Shown: one piece after another, positions 1 through 8,783 of the stretch | Layout: every line of letters begins with the position of its first letter | Numbering within the stretch: the stretch's first letter is position 1 | Assembly: GCA_947302655.1 (NCBI GenBank) | Contig: CAMYVW010000001.1 | Span: 124,001 to 188,000, forward strand | Source of the DNA: an uncultured Mycoplasmatota bacterium | GTDB lineage: Bacteria > Bacillota_I > Bacilli_A > RF39 > UBA660 | DNA: 64,000 nucleotides | Reading direction: 5' to 3' | Translations under genes and position numbers: made by a program | Notes under the pieces: generated by a model | Told to the model about the DNA's origin: nothing | Seen by the model: the letters and a program-made list of their open reading frames with translations, nothing else | The model's database searches: none

Positions 1-1
1 T

Positions 2-1381
2 GAAAGAACTCACAGCTTAAGTGAAGCATCTAAACTTGATGATGGAACAACAGGAGTTAAAGTTGCTGGAAGAGTTGTTTTTGCAAGAAAAATGGGTAAA
101 TTATCATTTGTAAAAATTAGAAATTTAGAAAGTTCATTTCAACTTGAATTTAAAGTTGATTTATTAGGTGAAGAAAAATATGATTTCTTCAAAAAAATGA
201 TAGATGGTGGAGATTTTCTAGGTGCAGAGGGTGAAATATTTACAACTCAAACTGGTGAAAAAACACTTAGAGTTAATGATTTTACTTTCCTAGGTAAAGC
301 ACTTAGACCACTTCCTGAAAAGTTCCATGGACTTGCTGATACTGAAATTAAATATCGTGAAAGATATATTGATTTAATAATGAATCAAGAATCTAGGGAT
401 ATTTTCCTAGGTAGATCAAAATTCTATGCATTCTTAAGAAAATATTTGGGAGAACATGGTTTTTTAGAAGTTGAAACTCCAATTGTTCAAACATCTGTTT
501 CTGGTGCATCTGCAAAACCATTTTTTACACATCATAATGCATTAGATTTAGACTGCAATTTGAGAATAGCTCCGGAGTGTTATTTAAAAGAATGTATTGC
601 TGGTGGATTTGATAGAGTTTTTGAACTAGCAAAATGTTTTAGAAATGAAGGAATGGATCCTGAGCACTTACAAGAGTTTACTCAAGTAGAGTGGTATGCA
701 TCATACTGGAATTATGAAGATAATATTGAATTTTATCAAAACTTTATTAGAGAACTTTTAATGGAATTAAAAGGAACTACTAAAATAACTTACCAAGGTA
801 ATGAACTTGATTTTGGATCTGAATGGAATAAAATTAATTATGTTGAAGAAATGAAAAAGATTCTTGGAGAAGATTTTTTAGATATAGATGATACAATGAA
901 GTTAAAAGAAAGAGCTGCTGAAAGAGGAATCTTTACCATTGAAGAACTAACAGATTATAAATCTGTAGGTCAAGTAATTGACTTTATTTATAAAAAGAAA
1001 ATTAGAGCAGATATAATTCAACCAACTATTATATATAATTATCCATCAGTATTACTTCCTCTTGCAAGGCGTAATGATGAAGATGAAAGACTTACTGATG
1101 TATTCCAAGTTGTAGCTTGTGGAACAGAACTTTGTAAGGCATATTCAGAACTTGTTAATCCAATGCAACAAAGAAAATCTTTTGAAGATCAATTAAAAGC
1201 CAAAGCTGAAGGTGACGATGAAACAATGGATCTAGATGAGGATTATTTACTTGCTATGGAACAAGGAATGCCTCCTATTTCAGGGCTTGGATTTGGAATA
1301 GATAGATTAATGATGCTTCTATATGATGCTGCAAACATTAGGGACGTTGTTTTATTCCCAACAATGAAACCAAGAGATTAA
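2..1381 (+). CDS. lysS: Lysyl-tRNA synthetase, class II (5' end cut off by window)
   Basis: LysRS attaches lysine to tRNA-Lys in the cytoplasm. The frame is open from base 2; the first residues (ERTHS..., GVKVAGRVVFARKMGKLSF) belong to the N-terminal OB-fold anticodon-binding domain, so the true start lies upstream of the window. The class II catalytic core follows, with motif 2 (FRNEGMDPEH) and motif 3 (GLGFGIDRLMMLL) near the C-terminus. About 459 residues are visible, against about 490-500 for the full family, so only roughly 40 are missing. An internal ATG at base 92 is in frame but would delete the start of the OB fold and has no ribosome-binding site. A strong terminator follows the stop, so this is the last gene of its unit. 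Confidence 0.96.
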   Translation, partial: ERTHSLSEASKLDDGTTGVKVAGRVVFARKMGKLSFVKIRNLESSFQLEFKVDLLGEEKYDFFKKMIDGGDFLGAEGEIFTTQTGEKTLRVNDFTFLGKALRPLPEKFHGLADTEIKYRERYIDLIMNQESRDIFLGRSKFYAFLRKYLGEHGFLEVETPIVQTSVSGASAKPFFTHHNALDLDCNLRIAPECYLKECIAGGFDRVFELAKCFRNEGMDPEHLQEFTQVEWYASYWNYEDNIEFYQNFIRELLMELKGTTKITYQGNELDFGSEWNKINYVEEMKKILGEDFLDIDDTMKLKERAAERGIFTIEELTDYKSVGQVIDFIYKKKIRADIIQPTIIYNYPSVLLPLARRNDEDERLTDVFQVVACGTELCKAYSELVNPMQQRKSFEDQLKAKAEGDDETMDLDEDYLLAMEQGMPPISGLGFGIDRLMMLLYDAANIRDVVLFPTMKPRD

Positions 1382-1383
1382 TA

Positions 1384-1414
1384 AAATATTACTTGAAAAA
1401 GTAATATTTTTTTT
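1384..1414 (+). terminator. Intrinsic terminator after lysS
   Basis: A 9-bp stem AAATATTAC / GTAATATTT (1384-1392 with 1401-1409) is followed by a run of T. It begins two bases after the lysS stop. Confidence 0.85.
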
Positions 1415-1458
1415 ATTAAAAAATCAGGTTTTTCTTTTAATTTACTATTTTAAAGTGA

Positions 1459-1464
1459 TATAAT
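1459..1464 (+). promoter_or_regulatory. -10 element for the transporter gene
   Basis: TATAAT lies 19 bases before the start codon of the transporter and just ahead of its AAGGAGG ribosome-binding site. No good -35 is seen 16-18 bases upstream, so this is a -10 call only. Confidence 0.45.
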
Positions 1465-1482
1465 TTTTATAAGGAGGAAAAT

Positions 1483-3219
1483 ATGAAAAAGTTTTTTGAA
1501 AAGCATACAGTTGCTAAACTTGTTGGAATACTATTCTTTGCTGCAATAGTTTTATCATGGATTATTCCATATAGCGCATTCCAAGGTGCTGAACTAATGA
1601 AGGCTGAAAAAGCAAATGTTGGTTTTAGTGACATTACAACAATTTTTAGTACAAGTATAAGTTTTATAATTGATAAAATTGTATATTTAGTTGCTTTAGG
1701 TGGCTTCTATGCAGTTATATCTAAAACTGAAGGTTACAAAAAAGTTGTATCTGGAATTGTAAAAAAACTAAAAGGTAAAGAAATTTTATCTACAATTATA
1801 GTTTCAATTGTTATTGCTGTTTTGTCATCATTTATGACACAATCATTTGTTGTTATATTATTTATTCCATTCTTTATAACAATATTAAGAAATCTTGGAA
1901 TGAATAAAATTACAACATTTGCTGCAACATTTGGTGCAATGCTTGTTGGTATTCTTGGTGCTACATATGGATACGAAGGATTAATTACTTTTGATGCTTA
2001 TTTCTCACAAACATTAAGTAATAATTCTGCAATGAAAATGACACTAGGATACAGATCAATCATTTTACTATTTGCTGTAGCACTATACAATTTCTTTTTA
2101 TTCTTTGCTGCAAAGAAATCTCTTGCATCAAAAGATAAGAAAGAAAAAATCGAGGATGAATATCTAATCGATGATGTAAAAGGAAAGAAAGCCAAGACAT
2201 TCCCAATGGTTATTATCCTAGTTTTAGCTTTAGTATTTGCTATTCTAGGTTACATTGACTGGGCTGGAACATTTAAATTAAATATATTTAATGATTTCCA
2301 TAGCTGGTTAACTGGACTTAAAGTAGGAAAAGACTTTACTATTATGTCATATATTTTAGGAAGAGATGTTACAGCATTTGGTACATGGAATTTATATAAT
2401 ATTTCATTTGTACTTGTATTCTTATCACTTTTAGCTGCAATTTTATATTCAGTTAAATTTGATGATTTCTTTACTAGTTTTGGTGAAGGAGTTAAAAGAT
2501 TATTAAAACCTATTGGAGTTTTAGTTGCAGTATACGCTATTTTTGTTGCATCATACATGACAGGAATTACTCCTAAGATTGCAGATGATGTAATGCATGT
2601 AAAAGCAATACCTGAATATAACATTGATTATAATGGTGCACAAGTTGCATTCTTCAATATTGATATTGATGATGATAAAAAAGCTGACACAAACCTAATT
2701 AATCAAGATGTTGATAAAGATGGTAAATGTGATTTAAACTGCGATACTAACAAAGATGGTTATCCAGATGAAAAGCTAGATTTTGACGGTAACGGAAAAG
2801 TTGATGCTACTGACGACAGTATCAAAAAACAATTAGAAGGTGGAGTATCAACACTTAATCAAGATGTAGATGGCGATGGTGTAGCTGACATCAATGTAAG
2901 TGATAAATTTAATTTAGCTAAACTTACTATTGGTTCTGCTATAGTTGATATATTCAATAATGATTTAGGTTATAGTGGTTACTCAATGAGTGGATATTTA
3001 CTTGCTAACTATGGAGCAACTCAAACTAAATTAGTATTCCTAGTATTTGTAACTATATTTGGATTATTACAATTCTTTATTCCATCAAGTATAATTCTAA
3101 CATTTGGATTAACATATTCTGATGTATCTATCTGTGATTGGTATAAATATGCTTGGAGATTTATCCTTGGAATGCTTTGCATTATATTATTAGTATTCAT
3201 ATTTATATTAATAATTTAG
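1483..3219 (+). CDS. Ion-transporter superfamily membrane protein (YfcC/DcuC-like) with acidic Ca2+-loop insert
   Basis: A 578-residue polytopic membrane protein with about ten hydrophobic segments. The N-terminus (a Trp-Ile-Ile-Pro turn after the first segment) and the long TM pairs resemble the YfcC/DcuC/AbgT branch of the ion-transporter superfamily, which moves C4-dicarboxylates, peptides or similar anions; the substrate cannot be read from sequence. Unusually, residues about 385-475, in a loop between two late TM segments, are a soluble acidic stretch with repeated DxDxDG-type loops (DVDKDGKCD, DTNKDGYPD, DFDGNGKVD, DVDGDGVAD), as in dockerin, EF-hand or thrombospondin type-3 repeats. 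These loops normally bind Ca2+. The start is supported by AAGGAGG 6 bases upstream. It is monocistronic between two terminators. Confidence 0.75.
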   Translation: MKKFFEKHTVAKLVGILFFAAIVLSWIIPYSAFQGAELMKAEKANVGFSDITTIFSTSISFIIDKIVYLVALGGFYAVISKTEGYKKVVSGIVKKLKGKEILSTIIVSIVIAVLSSFMTQSFVVILFIPFFITILRNLGMNKITTFAATFGAMLVGILGATYGYEGLITFDAYFSQTLSNNSAMKMTLGYRSIILLFAVALYNFFLFFAAKKSLASKDKKEKIEDEYLIDDVKGKKAKTFPMVIILVLALVFAILGYIDWAGTFKLNIFNDFHSWLTGLKVGKDFTIMSYILGRDVTAFGTWNLYNISFVLVFLSLLAAILYSVKFDDFFTSFGEGVKRLLKPIGVLVAVYAIFVASYMTGITPKIADDVMHVKAIPEYNIDYNGAQVAFFNIDIDDDKKADTNLINQDVDKDGKCDLNCDTNKDGYPDEKLDFDGNGKVDATDDSIKKQLEGGVSTLNQDVDGDGVADINVSDKFNLAKLTIGSAIVDIFNNDLGYSGYSMSGYLLANYGATQTKLVFLVFVTIFGLLQFFIPSSIILTFGLTYSDVSICDWYKYAWRFILGMLCIILLVFIFILII

Positions 3220-3227
3220 TTTTATAC

Positions 3228-3256
3228 AAAAAACGACAATTTTGTCGTTTTTTTTG
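3228..3256 (+). terminator. Intrinsic terminator after transporter
   Basis: AAAAAACGACAA pairs with TTGTCGTTTTTT (3228-3239 with 3242-3253) and runs into further T residues. Confidence 0.85.
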
Positions 3257-3322
3257 TGTATATTTTTGTATATAAATTAATAATTTAAATATTATATGAG
3301 TAGAAATACTAGCGGAGGATAT

Positions 3323-5104
3323 ATGGCAAATAATAAGAAGAATAATTTAGATAAAATACTAGAAAGTGCAGAAAAAGAAAGAATAAATTTAAAGCATCCC
3401 TATGTTGGCTCAGAACACTTATTTCTTGCACTAATTAAAGGGAAAAATAATGTATCTAATTTTTTAAACAACTATGGTGTAAATTATAGTAATTTTAAAA
3501 AAGAACTAATTGAAGTTGTAGGAATGTCCACAAAAAATAATGACATTAATTTATATACACCTCTTTTAAGAAAAATAATTAAAAGATACAAATCAAAAAA
3601 TATCTTACCAGTGTCTGATATACATGAAGATTTGCTTCTATGTTTATTAGATGAAGGTGAAGGTATTGCAATTAGAATAATGTTAAAAATGAATATAGAC
3701 TTGGATGAAGTATATTTCACTTTAAAAGAGAAGAAAAAATTAAACGACATGGATGTATCAAATAAAGTAGGAATACTGTTAAATAACACTGTTGATATGA
3801 ATGAGAAAACTATAAATAGAGATGAAGAAATAAATAAGATAATAATAACTTTAACAAGAAAAAAGAAGTGTAACCCTATGCTAATAGGACCTGCTGGTGT
3901 TGGTAAAACAGCTATTGTAGAAGAACTAACAAGGAAAATCATCAAAGGAGAAGTTCCTAGTCAATTAAAAAATTATAAAGTATTTATGATAGAGATGGGA
4001 AGCCTAGTTTCGGGAACAAAGTATCGCGGTGAATTTGAAGAAAGATTAAACAAAATTATAAGGGAAATAATAAATGATAAAAAATCAATAATTTTTATTG
4101 ATGAAATCCACACAATGCTTAATGCTGGAGGTGCAGAAGGAGCAATTAGCGCATCTGATATATTAAAACCTTATCTAGCAAGAGGAGAAATAAAATGTAT
4201 TGGGGCTACAACAATAACTGAATACAATAATTCTATATTAAATGATAAAGCTTTAGCTAGAAGATTTGATATCATAAATATAAAAGAACCAAATCAAGAA
4301 GAAATGAAAAATATTTTAAAAAAGATTAAACATGAATATGAAAACTATCATTCAATAAAAATTTCTAATGATGTTATTAATAAAGTAATTAAGTATTCGG
4401 ACTATTATTTAAGAAATGTTGTAAATCCTGATAAATCAATTGATCTATTAGATTCTTCTTGTGCATTTGCTAAAGTAAATGGAAATAAAAAAGAATTAAC
4501 TGAAGGTGATATATTAAGTACAATATATTTTAAAACTAATAATCACATAATAAATGGTAATAAATTTATAAATGAATTAAAAAATGATTTAAATAAAATC
4601 ACTGATAATAAAACAGCAACAAAAATAAGTAATTCATTTTCATTTAGACCTAATATTCCAATAAGTATATTAACAAATGAAAAAGACTTAGATGAAGTGA
4701 TAACAAGTAAGTTTTCTAATATAAATAATATAAATATTGATTTAAATGATTATGATTATAATAGCTATAATTATCCAGCACACGAAAAAAAAGTGACTGA
4801 TAGTGTCTTTAGTTCTTTAATTGATAAACCACATAGTTTTATACATATAAAAAATGTTACTAATGCAACTAAATACATTCTTGATGAAATTTCAAAAATA
4901 AATAAAGATGGATTTATAACATTTAAATATGGAGAAAAAATATACTTTAATAATGCAATTATTTTAGTATCATGTTCTAATAAGAATAATAAACCTACTG
5001 GTTTTTCAAATAGTACATATAAAAATCAATTATCAGAAGATTTTATTAATAGTTTTCAATGTGATTTTCGTAATATCTTAAAAAAAGAAATAACTTTTAG
5101 CTAA
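3323..5104 (+). CDS. ClpC-like AAA+ protein with degenerate second AAA domain
   Basis: A 593-residue Clp/Hsp100-family protein. Residues about 5-140 look like the ClpN adaptor-binding repeats. A full first AAA+ domain follows, with Walker A GPAGVGKT near residue 190, Walker B IIFIDEIHT near 258, the GATTITEY sensor and the ALARRF arginine finger. The second domain is much reduced: stretches equivalent to the ClpC D2 Walker-B and sensor region are recognisable (SFIHIKN, FNNAIILVSCSN), but I see no D2 Walker A. ClpC has about 810 residues and both ATPase sites, so this is not a normal ClpC. The start at 3323 is chosen because GGAGG lies 4 bases upstream; an in-frame ATG at 3296 has no ribosome-binding site. 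It could be a specialised unfoldase or a regulatory paralogue. Confidence 0.75.
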   Translation: MANNKKNNLDKILESAEKERINLKHPYVGSEHLFLALIKGKNNVSNFLNNYGVNYSNFKKELIEVVGMSTKNNDINLYTPLLRKIIKRYKSKNILPVSDIHEDLLLCLLDEGEGIAIRIMLKMNIDLDEVYFTLKEKKKLNDMDVSNKVGILLNNTVDMNEKTINRDEEINKIIITLTRKKKCNPMLIGPAGVGKTAIVEELTRKIIKGEVPSQLKNYKVFMIEMGSLVSGTKYRGEFEERLNKIIREIINDKKSIIFIDEIHTMLNAGGAEGAISASDILKPYLARGEIKCIGATTITEYNNSILNDKALARRFDIINIKEPNQEEMKNILKKIKHEYENYHSIKISNDVINKVIKYSDYYLRNVVNPDKSIDLLDSSCAFAKVNGNKKELTEGDILSTIYFKTNNHIINGNKFINELKNDLNKITDNKTATKISNSFSFRPNIPISILTNEKDLDEVITSKFSNINNINIDLNDYDYNSYNYPAHEKKVTDSVFSSLIDKPHSFIHIKNVTNATKYILDEISKINKDGFITFKYGEKIYFNNAIILVSCSNKNNKPTGFSNSTYKNQLSEDFINSFQCDFRNILKKEITFS

Positions 5105-5119
5105 GTATATTTCTTTTTT
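5081..5119 (+). terminator. Terminator overlapping the 3' end of the ClpC-like gene
   Basis: AAAAAAGAAATA (5081-5092) pairs with TATTTCTTTTTT (5108-5119) around a 15-base loop that contains the stop codon, and ends in a T run. Confidence 0.65.
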
Positions 5120-5151
5120 TTAATTCATATATTTTATTGAGGATAAAATAT

Positions 5152-7704
5152 ATGAAAAAAGGATTAACATCTAAAGAGGTAGAAATAAGTAAAAATAAAT
5201 ATGGAACTAATGATTTACCTGATGTTAAACATAGAACATTATTTAATATTATTATTGAATCTTTTGGTGATCCGATTATTAAAATATTACTAATTGCTTT
5301 AGCTATAAAAGTTTTTTTTATGTTTAAAGATTTTAATTGGTACGAAACACTTGGGATATTAATTGCTATATTTCTTGCAACTTTAATTTCTACTCTTTCT
5401 GAGTATGGAAGTGAAACAGCGTTTAAAAAATTGCAAGATGAAAATAAAGAAATAATATGTAAAGTATACCGAAATAATAAATTAAATAATTTAAAGTCAT
5501 CACAAATTGTTGTTGATGATTTAGTTTATCTTGAAACCGGAGATATTATTCCTGCCGATGGCATTATTATTGATGGTGAACTTGAAATTGATGAATCAAT
5601 ATTAACTGGTGAATCAAAGGTTCAAAACAAAAATAGTATAAATAATAATGTTTATAAGGGGACAGTAGTAATAGGTGGGTGTGCTGATGTTAAAATTAAA
5701 GGCGTAGGTATTAATACCGTATATGGAAGTATTGCAAAGGAAGTAGGAGAATCTAAAAATAAAAGTCCTCTTAAAATAAGATTATTAAAATTATCAAAAA
5801 TAATTAATAGAATAGGTTATATAGGATCTGCACTAGTTGCATCTTCTTTTTTATTTTCAGTAGTTATAATTAAAAACAATTTTGATTTAAAATTAATCAT
5901 GATATATATACAAAGTAAATCATTCATTAATGATTTAATATATGCCCTTACACTATGCGTAACCACAATTGTTGTAGCTGTCCCTGAAGGTCTTCCAATG
6001 ATGATAACTTTAGTTTTATCTAGTAATATGAAAAGATTAATTAAAGATAATGTTCTAGTTAGAAAAATGGTAGGTATTGAAACTGCAGGCAACCTAAACT
6101 TCTTGTTAACAGATAAAACAGGAACAATAACACAAGGTAAATTAGAAGTAACAAGCTATATATCAGGAGATTTAATAAAGTATAGTAAATTAAATAAAAT
6201 AAATAACACATATAAAGATATAATAGTTGAGTCACTACTTTATAATTCATCCAGTAATGTATCTAAAAATGATATTATTGGTGGTAACTCAACAGATAAA
6301 GCAATAATGGATTATATCAAAAATGAAAATATAACTAAAAAATATAAGTATGATTTTAAACCATTTAATAGTTATAACAAATATAGTGAAGTTTATGTTA
6401 ACAATCATCATTATATAAAAGGAGCTTTTGATATACTTATAAAAAAATGTAACTACATAATGGATCATAATGCTAGTATTAAAAAAATAAACAAATCCAG
6501 TATAGATGCGTATATTAATGACTTAACAAGAAAAGGCGAAAGAGTTCTTGCTAATGTTGATATATATGATAATAAAACCATTTTACTTGGAGTTATATGT
6601 TTAAAAGACACTATAAGAAAAGAATCATATGAAGGAATAGAAAATATAAAAAATGCTGGAATTAACGTCATTATGATTACTGGAGATAACAAAAATACTG
6701 CAGTTAATATTGCTAGAGAAGTTAAAATTATTGAAAGTAGTAATGATGTTGTAATAGATTCTTCAGAGTTAAACAACTTAACTGATGAAGAACTCCTTAG
6801 TAAGATACATTGTATTAAAGTTGTTTCAAGAGCATTACCATCAGATAAAAGTAGGATAGTAAAAGTACTTCAAACAGATAACCATGTAGTTGGTATGACT
6901 GGTGATGGTGTAAATGATGCTCCAGCACTTAAAAAAGCAGATGTAAGTTTTGCTATGGGAAGTGGAACTAGTGTAGCAAAAGAAGCATCTGATATTGTAA
7001 TACTTGATAATAATTTATTATCTATTTCAAAAGCAATATTATTTGGTAGAACAATATTTAAAAGTATAAGAAAATTCATTGTATATCAATTGAGTGTTAA
7101 TTTTTGCGCATTAGCACTATCTATAGTAGGCCCATTTATGGGCATTAATACACCTATAACAATAATGCAAATGCTTTGGCTAAATATGATAATGGATACA
7201 TTTGCTGGTTTAGCTTTTTCTTTTGAACCATCACTAAAAAAATACATGAAAGAAAAACCTATTAAAAAAAGTGAACCAGTAATAAATAAAAATATGTATG
7301 TTGAAATAATTACGGATGGTCTTTATAGTGCTTTACTATGTGTTATATTTTTAAAAGCTCCGTTTATTAAGTTGTTAATAAGTAATGATAAATCATATTT
7401 TATGACAGCATATTTTGCGTTATTTATTTTCCTGGGAATATTTAATGCATTTTGTTCAAGAACTGAAAGTGTAAATATATTTAAAGATATATTAAAAAAT
7501 AAATACTTTTTATTAATATTTATTTTTATATCTGCTGCTCAAATATTCATAATATATTATGGAGGAAAAGTTTTTGGAACCTATGGCTTAAAAATAAATG
7601 ATTTATGTATAGTTATTCTCTTATCAAGTACAACAATCATAATAAATACAATTAGAAAAATCATTTTAAATAAAAGAAGATTAGCATCTGCTAATCTTCA
7701 ATAA
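5152..7704 (+). CDS. P-type cation ATPase, calcium-transporting type (P2)
   Basis: An 850-residue integral membrane pump that uses ATP through a phospho-aspartate to move a cation, most likely to export Ca2+. Landmarks: actuator motif LTGES near residue 152; VPEGLPM in TM4 near 278, the Ca2+-site signature of plasma-membrane and SERCA-like pumps; phosphorylation motif DKTGT near 320; hinge GDGVNDAPA near 583; and a six-segment C-terminal membrane domain. The start at 5152 is preferred over a TTG at 5139-minus-two because TGAGGA lies 8 bases ahead of it. The 3' end overlaps the convergent trmL gene by 14 bases. The exact ion (Ca2+ or Mn2+) is inferred from family similarity. Confidence 0.9.
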   Translation: MKKGLTSKEVEISKNKYGTNDLPDVKHRTLFNIIIESFGDPIIKILLIALAIKVFFMFKDFNWYETLGILIAIFLATLISTLSEYGSETAFKKLQDENKEIICKVYRNNKLNNLKSSQIVVDDLVYLETGDIIPADGIIIDGELEIDESILTGESKVQNKNSINNNVYKGTVVIGGCADVKIKGVGINTVYGSIAKEVGESKNKSPLKIRLLKLSKIINRIGYIGSALVASSFLFSVVIIKNNFDLKLIMIYIQSKSFINDLIYALTLCVTTIVVAVPEGLPMMITLVLSSNMKRLIKDNVLVRKMVGIETAGNLNFLLTDKTGTITQGKLEVTSYISGDLIKYSKLNKINNTYKDIIVESLLYNSSSNVSKNDIIGGNSTDKAIMDYIKNENITKKYKYDFKPFNSYNKYSEVYVNNHHYIKGAFDILIKKCNYIMDHNASIKKINKSSIDAYINDLTRKGERVLANVDIYDNKTILLGVICLKDTIRKESYEGIENIKNAGINVIMITGDNKNTAVNIAREVKIIESSNDVVIDSSELNNLTDEELLSKIHCIKVVSRALPSDKSRIVKVLQTDNHVVGMTGDGVNDAPALKKADVSFAMGSGTSVAKEASDIVILDNNLLSISKAILFGRTIFKSIRKFIVYQLSVNFCALALSIVGPFMGINTPITIMQMLWLNMIMDTFAGLAFSFEPSLKKYMKEKPIKKSEPVINKNMYVEIITDGLYSALLCVIFLKAPFIKLLISNDKSYFMTAYFALFIFLGIFNAFCSRTESVNIFKDILKNKYFLLIFIFISAAQIFIIYYGGKVFGTYGLKINDLCIVILLSSTTIIINTIRKIILNKRRLASANLQ
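7664..7699 (-). terminator. Terminator of trmL inside the ATPase 3' coding end
   Basis: A perfect 10-bp stem GAAGATTAGC / GCTAATCTTC (7676-7685 with 7690-7699) lies in the overlap of two convergent reading frames. On the minus strand it is followed by TTTTATTT, so it can end trmL transcripts. On the plus strand there is no good T run. Confidence 0.7.
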
Positions 7705-8200
7705 TATAATCTTTACTTTTATGTGGTTCATCAAATAATAAATCATTATAATTTTGTTGTCTTAAAGCTTCATATATAACAATTGCAACTGTATTAGATA
7801 AATTAAGTGATCTAACATTTTTAGACATTGGAATACGAAAACAATTATCTAGATGTTCTTTTAAATATTTTCTTGGTATACCAGTACTTTCTTTTCCAAA
7901 CATAAAGTAGATATTCTCATTTTTATCTGTATAATTTCCTGTTGTATGAGGTTTATGACCATATCTTGTTAAATAGTATATGGTACCTTTATTCTTGGAA
8001 TAAAAATCTTCAATATTTTCATATATCTGCATATCTATTTTATCTATATAATTTACGCCACTTCTTCTAACACTTTTTTCATCTAATGAAAAACCTAATG
8101 GTTTTATAAGATGAAGTTTTGCATTTGTTGCAATGCATGTTCTCATTATATTACCTGTATTTGTTGGTATTTCTGGTTCAAATAAAACTATATTTAACAT
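7691..8200 (-). CDS. trmL: tRNA (cytidine/uridine-34 2'-O)-methyltransferase TrmL
   Basis: A SPOUT-family methyltransferase that adds a 2'-O-methyl group from S-adenosylmethionine to the wobble base of leucine tRNAs. The 169-residue length fits the family (about 155-170). Visible family features are the N-terminal LFEPEIPTNTGNIMRTC, the central MFGKESTGIP loop, and the C-terminal RIPMSKNVRSLNLSNTVAIVIYE strand-knot region that forms the cofactor-binding trefoil knot. AGGAG precedes the start. The gene ends inside the convergent P-type ATPase gene, sharing 14 bases. It follows the thioredoxin-like gene on the same strand but is separated from it by a terminator. Confidence 0.95.
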   Translation of the reverse strand: MLNIVLFEPEIPTNTGNIMRTCIATNAKLHLIKPLGFSLDEKSVRRSGVNYIDKIDMQIYENIEDFYSKNKGTIYYLTRYGHKPHTTGNYTDKNENIYFMFGKESTGIPRKYLKEHLDNCFRIPMSKNVRSLNLSNTVAIVIYEALRQQNYNDLLFDEPHKSKDYIIED

Positions 8201-8214
8201 ATTATTCTCCTTTT

Positions 8215-8240
8215 AAAAAATAGCCATCTGGCTATTTTTT
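8215..8240 (-). terminator. Terminator after thioredoxin-like gene
   Basis: AAAAAATAGCCA (8215-8226) pairs with TGGCTATTTTTT (8229-8240). Read on the minus strand it starts at the gene's TAG stop and ends in a T run. Confidence 0.8.
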
Positions 8241-8762
8241 ATCTATTTTATATTTATCAAAAATATTCTTTACATCATTATACTTTTTTACAACCTTATA
8301 AGATGATATTTGACCATCTTCATAGTATATAATAACGGGAAAGTCTGTAACACTTATATCAAGAGTATCATCAAGTATTTCCTTATAATTAGTAACTTTT
8401 TCTTTCATGGTAGTGAAATCATAGATATATATAATATCCTTTATATCATAATTATTAAAAGCTTTTGCAATATTCTTTTCTATCTTATACATACTTTTAC
8501 TATTATGATAACTTAAGAATAAAATTAGTCTTGATGGTTTTTCATTTAATACTTGTTTTAATTCTTGAATACTTTTTATTTCATTATTAATGTATTTTTC
8601 CTTTACTAAATAACTTACGCTAGTTTTATCTTTACCTTTAATAGTGTAATACCTAATAAAGTAAATACAAATAAATGCTATTGCAATAATTATTAAAAAG
8701 TAAAGTAAATAGTTTTTCATAGTAACAGGTTTATTTGTATACATTGAATTATTATCTTTCAT
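8232..8762 (-). CDS. Membrane-anchored thioredoxin-fold-like protein without CXXC
   Basis: A 176-residue protein with one N-terminal membrane segment (about residues 15-36) and an outside domain that follows the thioredoxin pattern: a strand ending LILFLSY, a helix, and VTDFPVIIYYEDGQI, which looks like the cis-proline strand and hairpin. Where the redox CXXC would sit the sequence is YHNSKSMYK, so no dithiol chemistry is expected. It may be a docking or chaperone-like member of the fold. AGGAGG lies four bases upstream of the chosen ATG. It is followed by its own terminator and preceded by ftsK on the same strand, 21 bases away. Family assignment is tentative. Confidence 0.5.
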   Translation of the reverse strand: MKDNNSMYTNKPVTMKNYLLYFLIIIAIAFICIYFIRYYTIKGKDKTSVSYLVKEKYINNEIKSIQELKQVLNEKPSRLILFLSYHNSKSMYKIEKNIAKAFNNYDIKDIIYIYDFTTMKEKVTNYKEILDDTLDISVTDFPVIIYYEDGQISSYKVVKKYNDVKNIFDKYKIDKK

Positions 8763-8783
8763 AAAACCTCCTAAAAAGTATTA

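Noticed and set aside
3484-3945. 153-codon minus-strand frame opposite the ClpC-like gene
   Set aside because: It is the antisense shadow of the D1 domain, with no ribosome-binding site and a Ser/Ile/Phe composition typical of reversed AT-rich coding.
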